A stretch of DNA of 64,000 nt from Treponema bryantii (GCF_900113965.1 NZ_FORI01000011.1:1-64000); one strand, 5' to 3'; positions 49,798-58,003 are shown, numbered from the stretch's first letter. The notes: generated by a model not told the origin, from the sequence alone. Numbers and translations are program-made.

Positions 49798-50565
49798 TTA
49801 TTGATTCTTTTTCATATACCAGTATGAATAAAGTTTTTCAAAACCAAGTTTTTTATAAAGGTTTACTGCAATATCATTAGTTTGAACCACTTGCAGATAA
49901 GAATGATGAGCACCTTCTTTTTGTGATTTTTCAAGAAGTGCAGAACATACTTTTTTACCAAGTCCATGGCCGCGAAGTTCTGGTGAAACAACAACATTTT
50001 GAAGCAGCATATATCCATTTTCGATTGCAGCAGATGCGCATGCGGCGGGTTTTCCTTCATATATAAGAGTACAATAAATTGTATCAATCAGAACTTTGGA
50101 AATCATTCTGCGGAAGACATCCTGGTCGTGTAAATCATTTATTTCATGAACTTTAAAAAAGATTGGCAGCCATTCATCCGGCACAGATGAAAAAGTGTAT
50201 TCAATAGATGAGTCTTTTTCAAATGTAATAGGACTTGTTGTCAGATCACAAACCATCAGATCTGTTGGTGTTACAGCTTCGTATCCACGCTTTGCAAGGA
50301 AATCATTTAACTCAGAATCTATTTCTGTGATTTTAAACAGGCAGGGAAGTCCCTGTTTTTTGTAAGCTTGTTCGCAGAAAGGAACTTTTTCTTCAAAAGT
50401 TTTAAAAGAAGGGTAGAGTACACTGACCGAGTTTGCGCGGCCGGTATACCCTTCAGAAAATTTAAGAATCCATCCATCGTAAAGGAGAGTATTTAAGGCG
50501 ACATGTCCGTTCAGACACATTTCTTCAAATTTTTGTATCTGCTCATTCATGTATGTATCAGCCAT
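49798..50565 (-). CDS. GNAT-family N-acetyltransferase
   Basis: A 255-residue acetyl-CoA-dependent acyltransferase with unknown substrate. The catalytic GNAT fold is in the C-terminal half: a strand ending NVVVSPELRGHGLGKKVCSALL (the acetyl-CoA loop), then YLQVVQTNDIAVNLYKKLGFE. The N-terminal half (~1-125) is a partner subdomain seen in long GNAT proteins. AAAGGAG lies 8 nt before the ATG. It is followed by thiQ in convergent orientation and preceded by argB on the same strand. A role as N-acetylglutamate synthase is possible from position but is not shown by motifs. Confidence 0.88.
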   Translation of the reverse strand: MADTYMNEQIQKFEEMCLNGHVALNTLLYDGWILKFSEGYTGRANSVSVLYPSFKTFEEKVPFCEQAYKKQGLPCLFKITEIDSELNDFLAKRGYEAVTPTDLMVCDLTTSPITFEKDSSIEYTFSSVPDEWLPIFFKVHEINDLHDQDVFRRMISKVLIDTIYCTLIYEGKPAACASAAIENGYMLLQNVVVSPELRGHGLGKKVCSALLEKSQKEGAHHSYLQVVQTNDIAVNLYKKLGFEKLYSYWYMKKNQ

Positions 50566-50594
50566 AGAAGTTCTCCTTTAGAATAGACTTGCAA

Positions 50595-51467
50595 TTAGTA
50601 AATCATTGTACCAATTCCACGGTCAGAGAACATCTCAATCAAAAGTGAGTGAGGAACACGACCATCGATAATATGTGTGCGTGGAACGCCGCCTTTGAGA
50701 GCGGTTTCGCAGCAGTCGATTTTTGGGATCATGCCGCCGGCGATTACGCCTGTGGCTTTGAGCGAACCGATTGCAGTGCGCTCAATTCTCTTGATGAGGG
50801 TGCTTGGATCGTCAATGTTGCGGAGAATGCCAGGAACATTTGTGAGCTGTACAAACTTTTCTGCGTGAAGGGCAACTGCAATTTTTGCAGCGGCTGTATC
50901 AGCATTGATGTTGTAGCGTGCGTAGTCATCCTGCTCGCCAAGGGCAACTGTAGAAACAACCGGAATAAAGCCTTCGTTCAAAAGGGAAGTGAGAATCTCA
51001 GGGTGAACCTCAGTTACTTCACCAACAAAGCCTAAGTCTTTTTCAGTCTTTACAGCGCGAAGAAGGCCTGAGTCTACTCCGGAGAGGCCGACTGCTTTGC
51101 CGCCTTTCTGAAGCAGGATTCCTACGATGTCTTTGTTCAATTTTCCGGTAAGAACCATCTGAACAATTTCCATAGTCTCTTCGTCTGTGTAGCGGAGACC
51201 GTCTATGAACTTGCTTTCCTTACCAACGCGTTCGAGCATGTGGTTGATTTCAGGTCCGCCGCCGTGAACGAGTACTACCTTAATTCCGATTGTGTTGAGG
51301 AGGACGATGTCTTCCATTACGGCCTGTTTGAGTTCTTCGTTGAGCATGGCGTTTCCGCCGTATTTTACTACGACTACTTTCCCGCACCACTGCTTGAAAT
51401 AGGGAAGTGCCTGAACAAGGACTTCTGACCACTGTTCTGTTGATATGTCATTTGTTTCGTTAGTCAT
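50595..51467 (-). CDS. argB: Acetylglutamate kinase
   Basis: Phosphorylates N-acetylglutamate in arginine biosynthesis. The nucleotide site reads VVVKYGGNAM, and VLVHGGGPEINHML, GVDSGLLRAVK and the C-terminal AGGMIPKIDCCETALKGGVP are all family signatures. The length is 290 aa. The N-terminal extension (to ~25, ending KQWCGK) is similar to the arginine-inhibited hexameric kinases. The start lies 10 nt after the argJ stop and has AGGAG upstream, so the two form an argJ-argB operon under the ARG boxes at 52753. Confidence 0.96.
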   Translation of the reverse strand: MTNETNDISTEQWSEVLVQALPYFKQWCGKVVVVKYGGNAMLNEELKQAVMEDIVLLNTIGIKVVLVHGGGPEINHMLERVGKESKFIDGLRYTDEETMEIVQMVLTGKLNKDIVGILLQKGGKAVGLSGVDSGLLRAVKTEKDLGFVGEVTEVHPEILTSLLNEGFIPVVSTVALGEQDDYARYNINADTAAAKIAVALHAEKFVQLTNVPGILRNIDDPSTLIKRIERTAIGSLKATGVIAGGMIPKIDCCETALKGGVPRTHIIDGRVPHSLLIEMFSDRGIGTMIY

Positions 51468-51476
51468 TATTTTCTC

Positions 51477-52757
51477 CTAGGTGCGGTAGTCGCCGTTGAT
51501 TTTTACGTAATCGTATGTGAGGTCGCAGCCCCATGCTGTACCTTCGGCGTTTCCGTCGTGGCACTGAACGAGGATTTCTACGGCTTCGCGGTCCATAATC
51601 TTCTTTGCGAGATCTTCGTCAAAGTCTGCTGGAACTCCGTCCTTGTAAACCTGAACCGACTCTTCGCCGTGAACTTCAAAATCATCATAATTATCAAAAT
51701 AGCGTTTTGCGTTAGGCTTGCTTGTGAACCAGATGCTTGTTGTATCCGGATTGAATGGGATTCCGCTGTAACCCATTGCGCAGAGGAAGCGGCCGAAGTT
51801 TGCGTCGCTTCCGAACATTGCGGCTTTTACGAGGCTTGAGCAGATGATTTCCTTTGCAAGTCCGCGAGCGGCTTCTACGCTGGCTGCGCCTTTTACGTTG
51901 CATTCAACGAGGCGGGTAGCGCCTTCACCGTCGGCAGCAATTTTGCGGGCCATTACGAGGTTCATTTTATTGAGGGCAGCGAGGAATGCATCGTAATCTG
52001 CGCCGGCAGCAGTAATTTCTGCGTTGCCTGCTTTTCCGTTTGCGAGAATACAGAGCGAGTCGTTTGTAGAAGTGTCGCCGTCTACAGATACGCAGTTGTA
52101 AGTTCCAAGAATTGATTCGTGGAGAGCCTTGCTGAGCATTTCTGAGCTGATTGCGCAGTCTGTTGTGATTACGGAAAGCATTGTTCCCATGTTGATGTGG
52201 ATCATGCCCGAGCCCTTACACATTGTTCCCATGCGGCAGAGCTTTCCGCCAACGGTGAACTCTACGGCGCATTCTTTGAACTGTGTGTCAGTTGTCATGA
52301 TTGCGATGCGGGCTTCTTTATTTCCTTCGCGAGAAAGCCCCTTCGCGAGGGCTTCTGCGTTGTTTTCTACTTTTGTTACGTCCAGCTGAGCGCCGATAAC
52401 ACCGGTTGAGTAAACGATTACATCTTCCGGTTTAATGTTGAGCTGGCTGGCTGCGGCCTTTGCCATGCGGAGTGCGTTTTCTGCTCCCTGAGCGCCGGTA
52501 CAACAGTTAGCGTTTCCCGAAATTGCAATGAGAGCCTGAGCGCGGCCGTCTGCAAGGTGCTTCTGAGTAAGCTTTACGCTTTCTGCCTTTACGCGGTTCT
52601 GTGTGAAAACGCCGGCAGCGTTACATGGCACGTCTGAATATACGAGTGCGGTGTCATTCTTAGTTCTGCTTGCCTTAATGTGGCAGAGCATTCCGTTTGC
52701 GGTGAACCCCTGAGGAGCACAAACACCGCCATCAATGAATTTAATATTGTTCTGCAT
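51477..52757 (-). CDS. argJ: Ornithine acetyltransferase / N-acetylglutamate synthase
   Basis: Moves the acetyl group from N-acetylornithine to glutamate, recycling it in the arginine pathway. It also makes N-acetylglutamate if bifunctional. The autoproteolysis region is intact (NCVSVDGDTSTNDS, cleaved before the Thr nucleophile). Other blocks include CSSLVKAAMFGSDANFGR and KGSGMIHINMGTM. From the ATG at 52757 it has 426 residues; the longer frame to 52850 would read through the operator. Two ARG boxes overlap its promoter and start. argB follows. argC is divergent at 52897. Confidence 0.95.
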   Translation of the reverse strand: MQNNIKFIDGGVCAPQGFTANGMLCHIKASRTKNDTALVYSDVPCNAAGVFTQNRVKAESVKLTQKHLADGRAQALIAISGNANCCTGAQGAENALRMAKAAASQLNIKPEDVIVYSTGVIGAQLDVTKVENNAEALAKGLSREGNKEARIAIMTTDTQFKECAVEFTVGGKLCRMGTMCKGSGMIHINMGTMLSVITTDCAISSEMLSKALHESILGTYNCVSVDGDTSTNDSLCILANGKAGNAEITAAGADYDAFLAALNKMNLVMARKIAADGEGATRLVECNVKGAASVEAARGLAKEIICSSLVKAAMFGSDANFGRFLCAMGYSGIPFNPDTTSIWFTSKPNAKRYFDNYDDFEVHGEESVQVYKDGVPADFDEDLAKKIMDREAVEILVQCHDGNAEGTAWGCDLTYDYVKINGDYRT

Positions 52758-52787
52758 AAATATACATCCCTTTTGTATATTTATACT
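52753..52787. promoter_or_regulatory. Tandem ARG boxes (ArgR operator)
   Basis: TGCATAAATATACA (52753-52766) matches the ARG-box core TGnATwwwwATnCA at all positions. TGTATATTTATACT (52774-52787) matches all but the last. Their centres are 21 bp apart, the spacing of two 18-bp ARG boxes with a 3-bp gap, as expected for ArgR hexamer binding. They overlap the argJ -10 box and start codon. Confidence 0.85.
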
Positions 52788-52808
52788 AATTTTGTGCGGA
52801 AGATTCAA
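52780..52808 (-). promoter_or_regulatory. Promoter of argJ-argB (TTGAAT-17-TATAAA)
   Basis: Minus-strand TTGAAT (52808-52803) and TATAAA (52785-52780) are 17 nt apart. The -10 box lies inside the upstream ARG box, so ArgR would block RNA polymerase directly. Confidence 0.65.
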
Positions 52809-52861
52809 GATATTTATAGAAGAATAAATTGTAATATGGGCTGCTGGCATTGTGATGTATA

Positions 52862-52890
52862 TTGTTTATTCAAACTCTTTTCTCTATAAT
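52862..52890 (+). promoter_or_regulatory. Promoter of argC (TTGTTT-17-TATAAT)
   Basis: TTGTTT (52862-52867) and TATAAT (52885-52890) have a 17-nt spacer. The argC ATG begins 6 nt after the -10 box without a ribosome site, predicting a leaderless message. Confidence 0.7.
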
Positions 52891-52896
52891 GCGAGT

Positions 52897-53841
52897 ATGG
52901 CTTACAAAGTATTTATTGATGGAAAAGAAGGCACAACTGGCCTTAAGATTTTTGAGCGTTTTGAAAAGCGTACTGATATTGAAATCATTACAATTGATGA
53001 TGATAAGAGAAAAGACCCGGTAGAAAAGGCAAAGATGATTAATTCATCTGATTTTACCTTCTTGTGTCTGCCGGACGCTGCGGCTATTGAGTCTGCAGAG
53101 CTTTGTACAAATCCTAAAACACGAATTATTGATGCTTCTACCGCTCACCGTACCAATCCTGACTGGGCATACGGTTTCCCTGAGCTTGGAGCAGACTTCC
53201 GTAAGAAAATAGAAACTTCTAACCGCGTAGCCGTTCCTGGCTGTTATGCTTCGGGCTCTATTGCCATCTGTTATCCGCTTGTTAAGTCTGGCATTATGCC
53301 GTCTGATTATCCTGTAGTGATTCACGCTGTAAGCGGATATTCTGGAGCGGGTAAAAAAGCCATTGCTCAGTATGAGGCAGAAGGCCGCGACCCTGGTTTG
53401 GATTCTCCACGCCTTTACGCTTTGACTCAGCAGCATAAGCACCTTCCAGAAATCAAAAAAATCTCTGGTCTGGACTTTGAGCCAATTTTCAACCCGTATG
53501 TATGTGATTATTTCCAGGGCATGACAGTTACTGTCGGCCTTCACGCAAGACTTCTTTCTAAGAAGGTTACAGCAAAAGATGTTCAGGAAATGTTTGCCGC
53601 TCATTATGAGGGAAGCCGTTTTGTTCAGGTTGCTCCACTGATGGGTGAGGGCATTCTTCCAGAGCAGTTTATTCCGGCAAATACTCTGGCTGGTACAAAC
53701 AATATGCAGGTATTTGTTTATGGAAACGACGACCGTATCATGATTACAACCCGCTTTGATAACCTCGGAAAAGGTGCCAGCGGTGCTGCCGTTCAGTGTA
53801 TGAACATCATGATGGGTATCAGCGAAGATACTGGACTATAA
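52897..53841 (+). CDS. argC: N-acetyl-gamma-glutamyl-phosphate reductase (type 2)
   Basis: Reduces N-acetylglutamyl phosphate to the semialdehyde using NADPH. The Cys nucleophile is in VPGCYASGS, and GKEGTTGLKIFERF and HAVSGYSGAGKKAI fit the short type 2 form. The ATG at 52897 gives 314 residues; an upstream frame to 52852 would start inside the promoter. There is no ribosome site, so the message is probably leaderless. It is divergent from argJ-argB, with the ARG boxes in the shared region. A palindromic repeat follows its stop. Confidence 0.95.
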   Translation: MAYKVFIDGKEGTTGLKIFERFEKRTDIEIITIDDDKRKDPVEKAKMINSSDFTFLCLPDAAAIESAELCTNPKTRIIDASTAHRTNPDWAYGFPELGADFRKKIETSNRVAVPGCYASGSIAICYPLVKSGIMPSDYPVVIHAVSGYSGAGKKAIAQYEAEGRDPGLDSPRLYALTQQHKHLPEIKKISGLDFEPIFNPYVCDYFQGMTVTVGLHARLLSKKVTAKDVQEMFAAHYEGSRFVQVAPLMGEGILPEQFIPANTLAGTNNMQVFVYGNDDRIMITTRFDNLGKGASGAAVQCMNIMMGISEDTGL

Positions 53842-53851
53842 CGAAAAATAC

Positions 53852-53900
53852 GGTGGTTGAGCCTGCGGTCCCTGAGCCTGGTCGAAGGGTCGAAACTACC
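53852..53900. repeat. Palindromic repeat, extended form, between argC and the NodB deacetylase gene
   Basis: GGTGGTT and AAACTACC arms (one mismatch) enclose a longer inner region with gcctgcggtccctgagcctg and a ccctgagcctggtcgaaggg segment. It ends 3 nt before the next gene's ribosome site (GGAGG at 53903). Confidence 0.8.
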
Positions 53901-53913
53901 ACGGAGGAAAACT

Positions 53914-54543
53914 ATGGGAAAAAAATATTGCAGTTTGACATTCGATGACGGACCTAACGTAGCCGCTGGTGACGATACAATGAACAGAATGCTCGACATT
54001 CTGGAAAAACACGGCGTTGTTGCTTCATTCTTTCTGATTGGAGACAAAATTACACCGGAAAATACAAAGGTAATTGAGCGCGCAGTAAAAATGGGCTGCG
54101 ATATTGAAAATCATACCTGGACTCATCCTGATATGACAAAGCTCACCCGTGAACAGATGATTGAAGAGTACAATAAGTGCGACGAAGCAATCATCAAAAT
54201 CACTGGAAAAAAGCCAGTGCTTTTCCGCCCACCATATATCTGCGTAAACAGCCTTATGCACGAGGTAATTCACGTTCCTTTTATCTGCGGCCATGGCTGC
54301 GAAGACTGGGTTCCTGAGCGCACTGCAGACGAACGCTACAAACTGATGATGGAAAATACTCAGGATGGTGTAATGTACCTTCTTCATGTAAACGAAGGTA
54401 ACAATGCAACTCTTGAGCTTGTTGACCGCGCAATTCCAGTTCTTAAGGAAATGGGCTTTGAGTTTGTTACAGCGCCAGAACTTTACAAGATTAAGAACGT
54501 TCCTATGGAAGATAATGGAGAAAACTGGTCGGTAGTTGCATAG
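53914..54543 (+). CDS. NodB-type polysaccharide deacetylase
   Basis: Removes N- or O-acetyl groups from a glycan, metal dependent. The catalytic motifs are TFDDGPN (general base Asp and metal Asp), HTWTHPDMTKL (metal His residues) and FRPPY. The domain is single and the protein has no signal peptide, so it is either cytoplasmic or exported by another route. From the ATG at 53914 it has 209 residues, with GGAGG 7 nt upstream. An upstream in-frame start at 53857 lies in the repeat. The substrate cannot be told; peptidoglycan, chitin-like glycans and xylan are all possible in this family. Confidence 0.88.
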   Translation: MGKKYCSLTFDDGPNVAAGDDTMNRMLDILEKHGVVASFFLIGDKITPENTKVIERAVKMGCDIENHTWTHPDMTKLTREQMIEEYNKCDEAIIKITGKKPVLFRPPYICVNSLMHEVIHVPFICGHGCEDWVPERTADERYKLMMENTQDGVMYLLHVNEGNNATLELVDRAIPVLKEMGFEFVTAPELYKIKNVPMEDNGENWSVVA

Positions 54544-54552
54544 TTTTAAAGT

Positions 54553-54581
54553 TTGACCGCAGTGTATTTGTAGATTATAAT
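54553..54581 (+). promoter_or_regulatory. Promoter of the GGDEF-EAL gene (TTGACC-17-TATAAT)
   Basis: TTGACC (54553-54558) and TATAAT (54576-54581) are 17 nt apart. Transcription would start near 54588 just upstream of an AAGGAAC ribosome site serving the TTG at 54605. Confidence 0.7.
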
Positions 54582-54604
54582 GATTTGTTAAGGAACTCTT
54601 ACAT

Positions 54605-56566
54605 TTGACACAAATTTATCAATATGCAGTTGCGGCTCTCTTTATAGATGCGGTAATTATCTTTTTCTATTTTCAGAAAAGGAGCCTTCCAACTTTCCAG
54701 AATATTGTTTTTCTTGTTATTCTCTCTGTAGTTACCCTTAACACAATTGCTGAATTAGGTGCCGGATATATGGAATCTCATATAACGGAGTTTTCCATAC
54801 ATACGGCCTATATAATAGAATGCCTTTATTTTACATTTAACATCACCTTTGGCGTTTTATTTACGGTATATAATCTTTCAGTATTTGATATTTACGGCAG
54901 ACTGAAAAAGAAGGCCATTCGGGTTGTTCAGTGCTTCATTCTTGTTCCATATTTTGTATTTCTGATTAGTGTATGGCTTTCTCCTCTTCTTCAGAATTAT
55001 CATGTACTGGTTTTTACTCTTGATCCTGTAAACGGATATCATAGAGGAAATAATTTCTGGTTTTACGGCCTTTGCTCAACTAAAGCTTTTTATGTAGTCT
55101 TTTCACTTTTTATCATAGCGCTGCATCACCGCTATATTTTGAAAACAAAGATGCAGATAATGTACTTCTTCATTGTGACTATCTCCATTACATCATTGGT
55201 TCAGCTTTTCCACTATGGTCTTTTGATTGAGTCGTTTGGAATGTCACTTGTTACTCTGGTTTACTTCTTCTTTATTCAAAAGCCGGAGGAGATGGTAGAT
55301 GCTTCTACCGATACGCTGAATCAGTCTGCCTTGCAGCGCATGATCCGTTATACGCTTGCAGTTGGTAAAAAATTTACCTGTATTACAATTTATATTGATG
55401 ACACAATGTTTATTGCAAATACGTTTGGTATTCCTCAGATGAATGCCTTCCTTACCGATGCAGGTAACTTCCTTAAACAGAACTTTTCATATGCAAATGT
55501 TTTCAGCCGCCAGCAGGGCTGCTTTTGTATTGTTATAAAAGATGCCGATGAACAGAAAATCAATAATACAATTGCATTGCTCAATAACCGTTTCCAGAGA
55601 ACCTGGATGCGCGACAATGTTGAATTAAAGTTGTATATCCGCCTGTGTATTATTGAATGCCCTAAGGATGCAGAGAGTCCGGAAGAGGTTATGGATATTA
55701 TCAACATGATTTCTTCTGATGAGCGATACCGTCAGAGTGTGGTTTTTGCCAGTGAAATTGATTTGAAGTACCGCCGTCGTACTATTTATATTGAGCACTG
55801 CCTGCGTAATGGTCTTACAGAAAACCGCTTTGATGTTTTCTATCAGCCTATCTGGTCTACTGCAGAAAAGAAGCTCATAGGTGCAGAGGCGCTGATTCGT
55901 CTTAAGGATGAAAGCGGGCATTTTATTTCTCCGGAAGATTTTATTCCGATTGCAGAAAAAACAGGTGCAATTCTTCGTATTGGTGAATATGTATTTGAGT
56001 CTGTCTGCCTTGCTTTGAGTCAGATTAATATAGAAGAATACGGCATCAAAAAGATTGATATTAACCTTTCTGTTGCTCAGTGTATGCAGGAAATTCTTGC
56101 CGAGCAGATTCTGAAGATTCAGAGTATTTATCAGATTCCAACTTCAATCATCAATCTTGAAATTACAGAAACTGCAGCCGCTCATACTCCGGAAATCCTC
56201 TTGAAAAATATGCAGGAACTTGCAGATGCCGGCTTTGAGCTTTCTCTTGATGATTATGGTTCTGGATATTCAAATATGAGTTATATGCTTAATCTTCCAT
56301 TTAAGATGATTAAGATTGATAAGTATATTGTCTGGGCAGCCTTTACAGATAAGAGGGCAGAAAAGGCTCTGGCTGCAACAATCAAAATGATTAAGGAAAT
56401 TGGAATGACAGTTCTTGCGGAGGGCGTTGAAACTCCTGAACAGGCAGAATGGCTAACTGCTTCTGGCTGCGATTACCTTCAGGGGTTTTATTATTCGAGA
56501 CCTATTCCAAAAAAAGAATTTTTGGATATAATGAGTGGAAAAAAGGAGCCTGAAAATGAAAATTAG
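54605..56566 (+). CDS. Membrane GGDEF(degenerate)-EAL cyclic-di-GMP phosphodiesterase
   Basis: Likely a c-di-GMP-specific phosphodiesterase. About seven transmembrane helices occupy 1-~225. The GGDEF-like domain (~240-400) is degenerate: its signature position reads SRQQGCF, so cyclase activity is excluded. The EAL domain (~405-650) has GAEALIRL, NLEITETAA, SLDDYGSGYSN and VLAEGVETPEQAEWL, with all metal ligands apparent. DDFG is DDYG. The start is TTG at 54605 with AAGGA 9-10 nt upstream. The DtxR-type gene overlaps its end by 11 nt. It opposes the GGDEF synthases encoded elsewhere in the window. Confidence 0.9.
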   Translation: MTQIYQYAVAALFIDAVIIFFYFQKRSLPTFQNIVFLVILSVVTLNTIAELGAGYMESHITEFSIHTAYIIECLYFTFNITFGVLFTVYNLSVFDIYGRLKKKAIRVVQCFILVPYFVFLISVWLSPLLQNYHVLVFTLDPVNGYHRGNNFWFYGLCSTKAFYVVFSLFIIALHHRYILKTKMQIMYFFIVTISITSLVQLFHYGLLIESFGMSLVTLVYFFFIQKPEEMVDASTDTLNQSALQRMIRYTLAVGKKFTCITIYIDDTMFIANTFGIPQMNAFLTDAGNFLKQNFSYANVFSRQQGCFCIVIKDADEQKINNTIALLNNRFQRTWMRDNVELKLYIRLCIIECPKDAESPEEVMDIINMISSDERYRQSVVFASEIDLKYRRRTIYIEHCLRNGLTENRFDVFYQPIWSTAEKKLIGAEALIRLKDESGHFISPEDFIPIAEKTGAILRIGEYVFESVCLALSQINIEEYGIKKIDINLSVAQCMQEILAEQILKIQSIYQIPTSIINLEITETAAAHTPEILLKNMQELADAGFELSLDDYGSGYSNMSYMLNLPFKMIKIDKYIVWAAFTDKRAEKALAATIKMIKEIGMTVLAEGVETPEQAEWLTASGCDYLQGFYYSRPIPKKEFLDIMSGKKEPENEN

Positions 56567-56927
56567 AGAATCGGCTGAAATGTACCTTGAGACAATTCTT
56601 GTTCTTTCTAAGAAGGGTGATGTTCGTTCTATTGATATTGCGCGTGCCATGAATTTTTCACGACCATCTGTAAGCGTTACCGTTCATAATCTTGAAAAAG
56701 AGCATTATATAAAAATCAGTGAAGGTGGAAATATTACTCTTGAACCTGCAGGTCTTGAGATTGCTGAGCGCATTTATGAGCGCCACACCGTTCTTACAGA
56801 GCTTCTGGTTTCTATCGGAGTTTCTGAAGAAACTGCCGCTGATGATGCATGTAAGATTGAACATGATATCAGTGTAGAAACCTTTGACTGCATTAAAAAA
56901 GCAATCAGAAAGAGGGATAAAAAATAA
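56556..56927 (+). CDS. DtxR/MntR-family metal-dependent transcriptional regulator
   Basis: A small regulator with a winged helix (~5-65, VRSIDIARAMNFSRPSVSVTVHNLEKEHYIKI) and a dimerisation and metal-binding half (~65-123). The latter contains ERHTVLTELLVSIGVSEETAADDACKIEHDIS; its Glu, His and Asp positions fit a manganese or iron site. The 123-residue length is short, without the SH3-like domain of DtxR, which is typical of MntR. The ATG at 56556 has AAAGGAG upstream and overlaps the EAL gene. No target operator is recognised in the window. The metal importer at 31708-33205 has a Fur-type box instead. Confidence 0.9.
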   Translation: MKIRESAEMYLETILVLSKKGDVRSIDIARAMNFSRPSVSVTVHNLEKEHYIKISEGGNITLEPAGLEIAERIYERHTVLTELLVSIGVSEETAADDACKIEHDISVETFDCIKKAIRKRDKK

Positions 56928-56930
56928 TAT

Positions 56931-57761
56931 ATGAAATCTTTCAAATCTCGTTTAGCTGCTCTGTGCATTTTATTCTGTATGAGTAGTGCAGGGCTTTCTG
57001 CGGCTGTATTTGATTATGTACAGCCTTTTTCTTTGAATCCTGTAAATGAAAGTATTGAATTGAGTATTGGCGGTTTGCTTTCCGGTTCTGCCCTTGTTTG
57101 TGATAAGTTTCTTCATCTTAAAACTAACGAATATAATCTGGAAGACTGGAACAAGTCCGATATTGCTACTCTGGAACAGGTGTTTATGAATCCGTACAGT
57201 AAGCCGCTGCACATTGTTGGAACTGGTACGATGATTCTTGGAATGGCAACTCCGGCTATTTTTGCAATTATGCCAAGCAACGAATGGCTTACTGTGGGCA
57301 CTATGTACCTTGAAACTATGCTTATTGCCAACGGTATTAAAGAGTGGACTAAGCTTTTAGTTTACCGTGCCCGCCCGTACATGTATTTTGACGGCTACCC
57401 TGAAGATAAGCTTGAAGACGGCGACTGGAACTGTTCTTTCCCTTCGGGCCACACAACTATGGCTTTTGCGGGAGCTGCTTTTACAACTATGGTATTCTGC
57501 CAGTGCTTCCCGGATTCTAACTGGAAATATGCGGTAGCCGGCGCTTCTTTTGGAATTGCTGCAGTTACCGGTGCTCTTAGAATGGCAAGTGGAAATCACT
57601 TTTTGACTGATGTTCTTGTGGGCGCGGTGCTTGGTACTGCCTGCGGTTTTGCTGTTCCATATATGCATACTAAAAACTTTTATGGAAAATTTGAAACAAA
57701 ATCTGGAAAGGGCAGTGCTTCTGTAACTCCTTCCGGATTAGTGCTTTCTATAAATTTTTAA
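56931..57761 (+). CDS. PAP2-family phosphatase, exported
   Basis: A membrane or periplasmic acid phosphatase of 276 residues. The signal peptide (1-~25) contains LCILFCMSSAGLSA. The three PAP2 motifs are readable: K(x)6RP in KLLVYRARP, PSGH in CSFPSGHTTMAFAG, and R(x)5H(x)3D in RMASGNHFLTDVLVG. Three to four hydrophobic segments lie between them. Lipid phosphates such as undecaprenyl pyrophosphate or phosphatidic acid are usual substrates. It starts 4 nt after the DtxR-type gene and may be co-transcribed with it. No terminator is clear after it; the tRNA-Lys promoter follows. Confidence 0.9.
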   Translation: MKSFKSRLAALCILFCMSSAGLSAAVFDYVQPFSLNPVNESIELSIGGLLSGSALVCDKFLHLKTNEYNLEDWNKSDIATLEQVFMNPYSKPLHIVGTGTMILGMATPAIFAIMPSNEWLTVGTMYLETMLIANGIKEWTKLLVYRARPYMYFDGYPEDKLEDGDWNCSFPSGHTTMAFAGAAFTTMVFCQCFPDSNWKYAVAGASFGIAAVTGALRMASGNHFLTDVLVGAVLGTACGFAVPYMHTKNFYGKFETKSGKGSASVTPSGLVLSINF

Positions 57762-57793
57762 TAAAAAACATCTGTAAAATGCCCGTTAAACTG

Positions 57794-57822
57794 TTGACAA
57801 GATTTTAAAAAATCTTTATATT
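57794..57822 (+). promoter_or_regulatory. Promoter of tRNA-Lys (TTGACA-17-TATATT)
   Basis: A perfect TTGACA (57794-57799) and TATATT (57817-57822) have a 17-nt spacer, 24 nt before the tRNA 5' end. It is one of the strongest promoters in the window, as expected for a tRNA gene. Confidence 0.85.
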
Positions 57823-57846
57823 ATTAAAACATTCGCAAGAATGGAT

Positions 57847-57919
57847 GGGCTACTAGCTCAGTAGGTAGAGCAACGCCCTTTTAAGGCGTGGGTCACTGGT
57901 TCGAATCCAGTGTAGCTCA
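57847..57919 (+). tRNA. tRNA-Lys (anticodon UUU)
   Basis: A 73-nt cloverleaf: acceptor GGGCTAC/GTAGCTC (one G-U pair), D arm GCTC/GAGC, anticodon stem ACGCC/GGCGT with loop CTTTTAA, variable GGGTC, and T arm ACTGG/CCAGT with TTCGAAT. The discriminator is A. The CCA end is not encoded. Confidence 0.97.
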
Positions 57920-57921
57920 GT

Positions 57922-57957
57922 AAAAGGATTCTGGTTGTTCCAGAGTCCTTTTTTTTT
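57922..57957 (+). terminator. Terminator of tRNA-Lys
   Basis: AAAAGGATTCTGG and CCAGAGTCCTTTT form a stem with loop ttgtt and one G-T mismatch position, followed by a long T run (to 57957). It lies 3 nt after the tRNA. Confidence 0.9.
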
Positions 57958-58003
57958 GCCTATCCATCTCGCGAAATAAACATTTGTAATCGAGAGGTAC
58001 CTT

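Noticed and set aside
53857-53913. Upstream start of the NodB deacetylase
   Set aside because: The extra residues come from the repeat; GGAGG lies at the right distance from ATG 53914.
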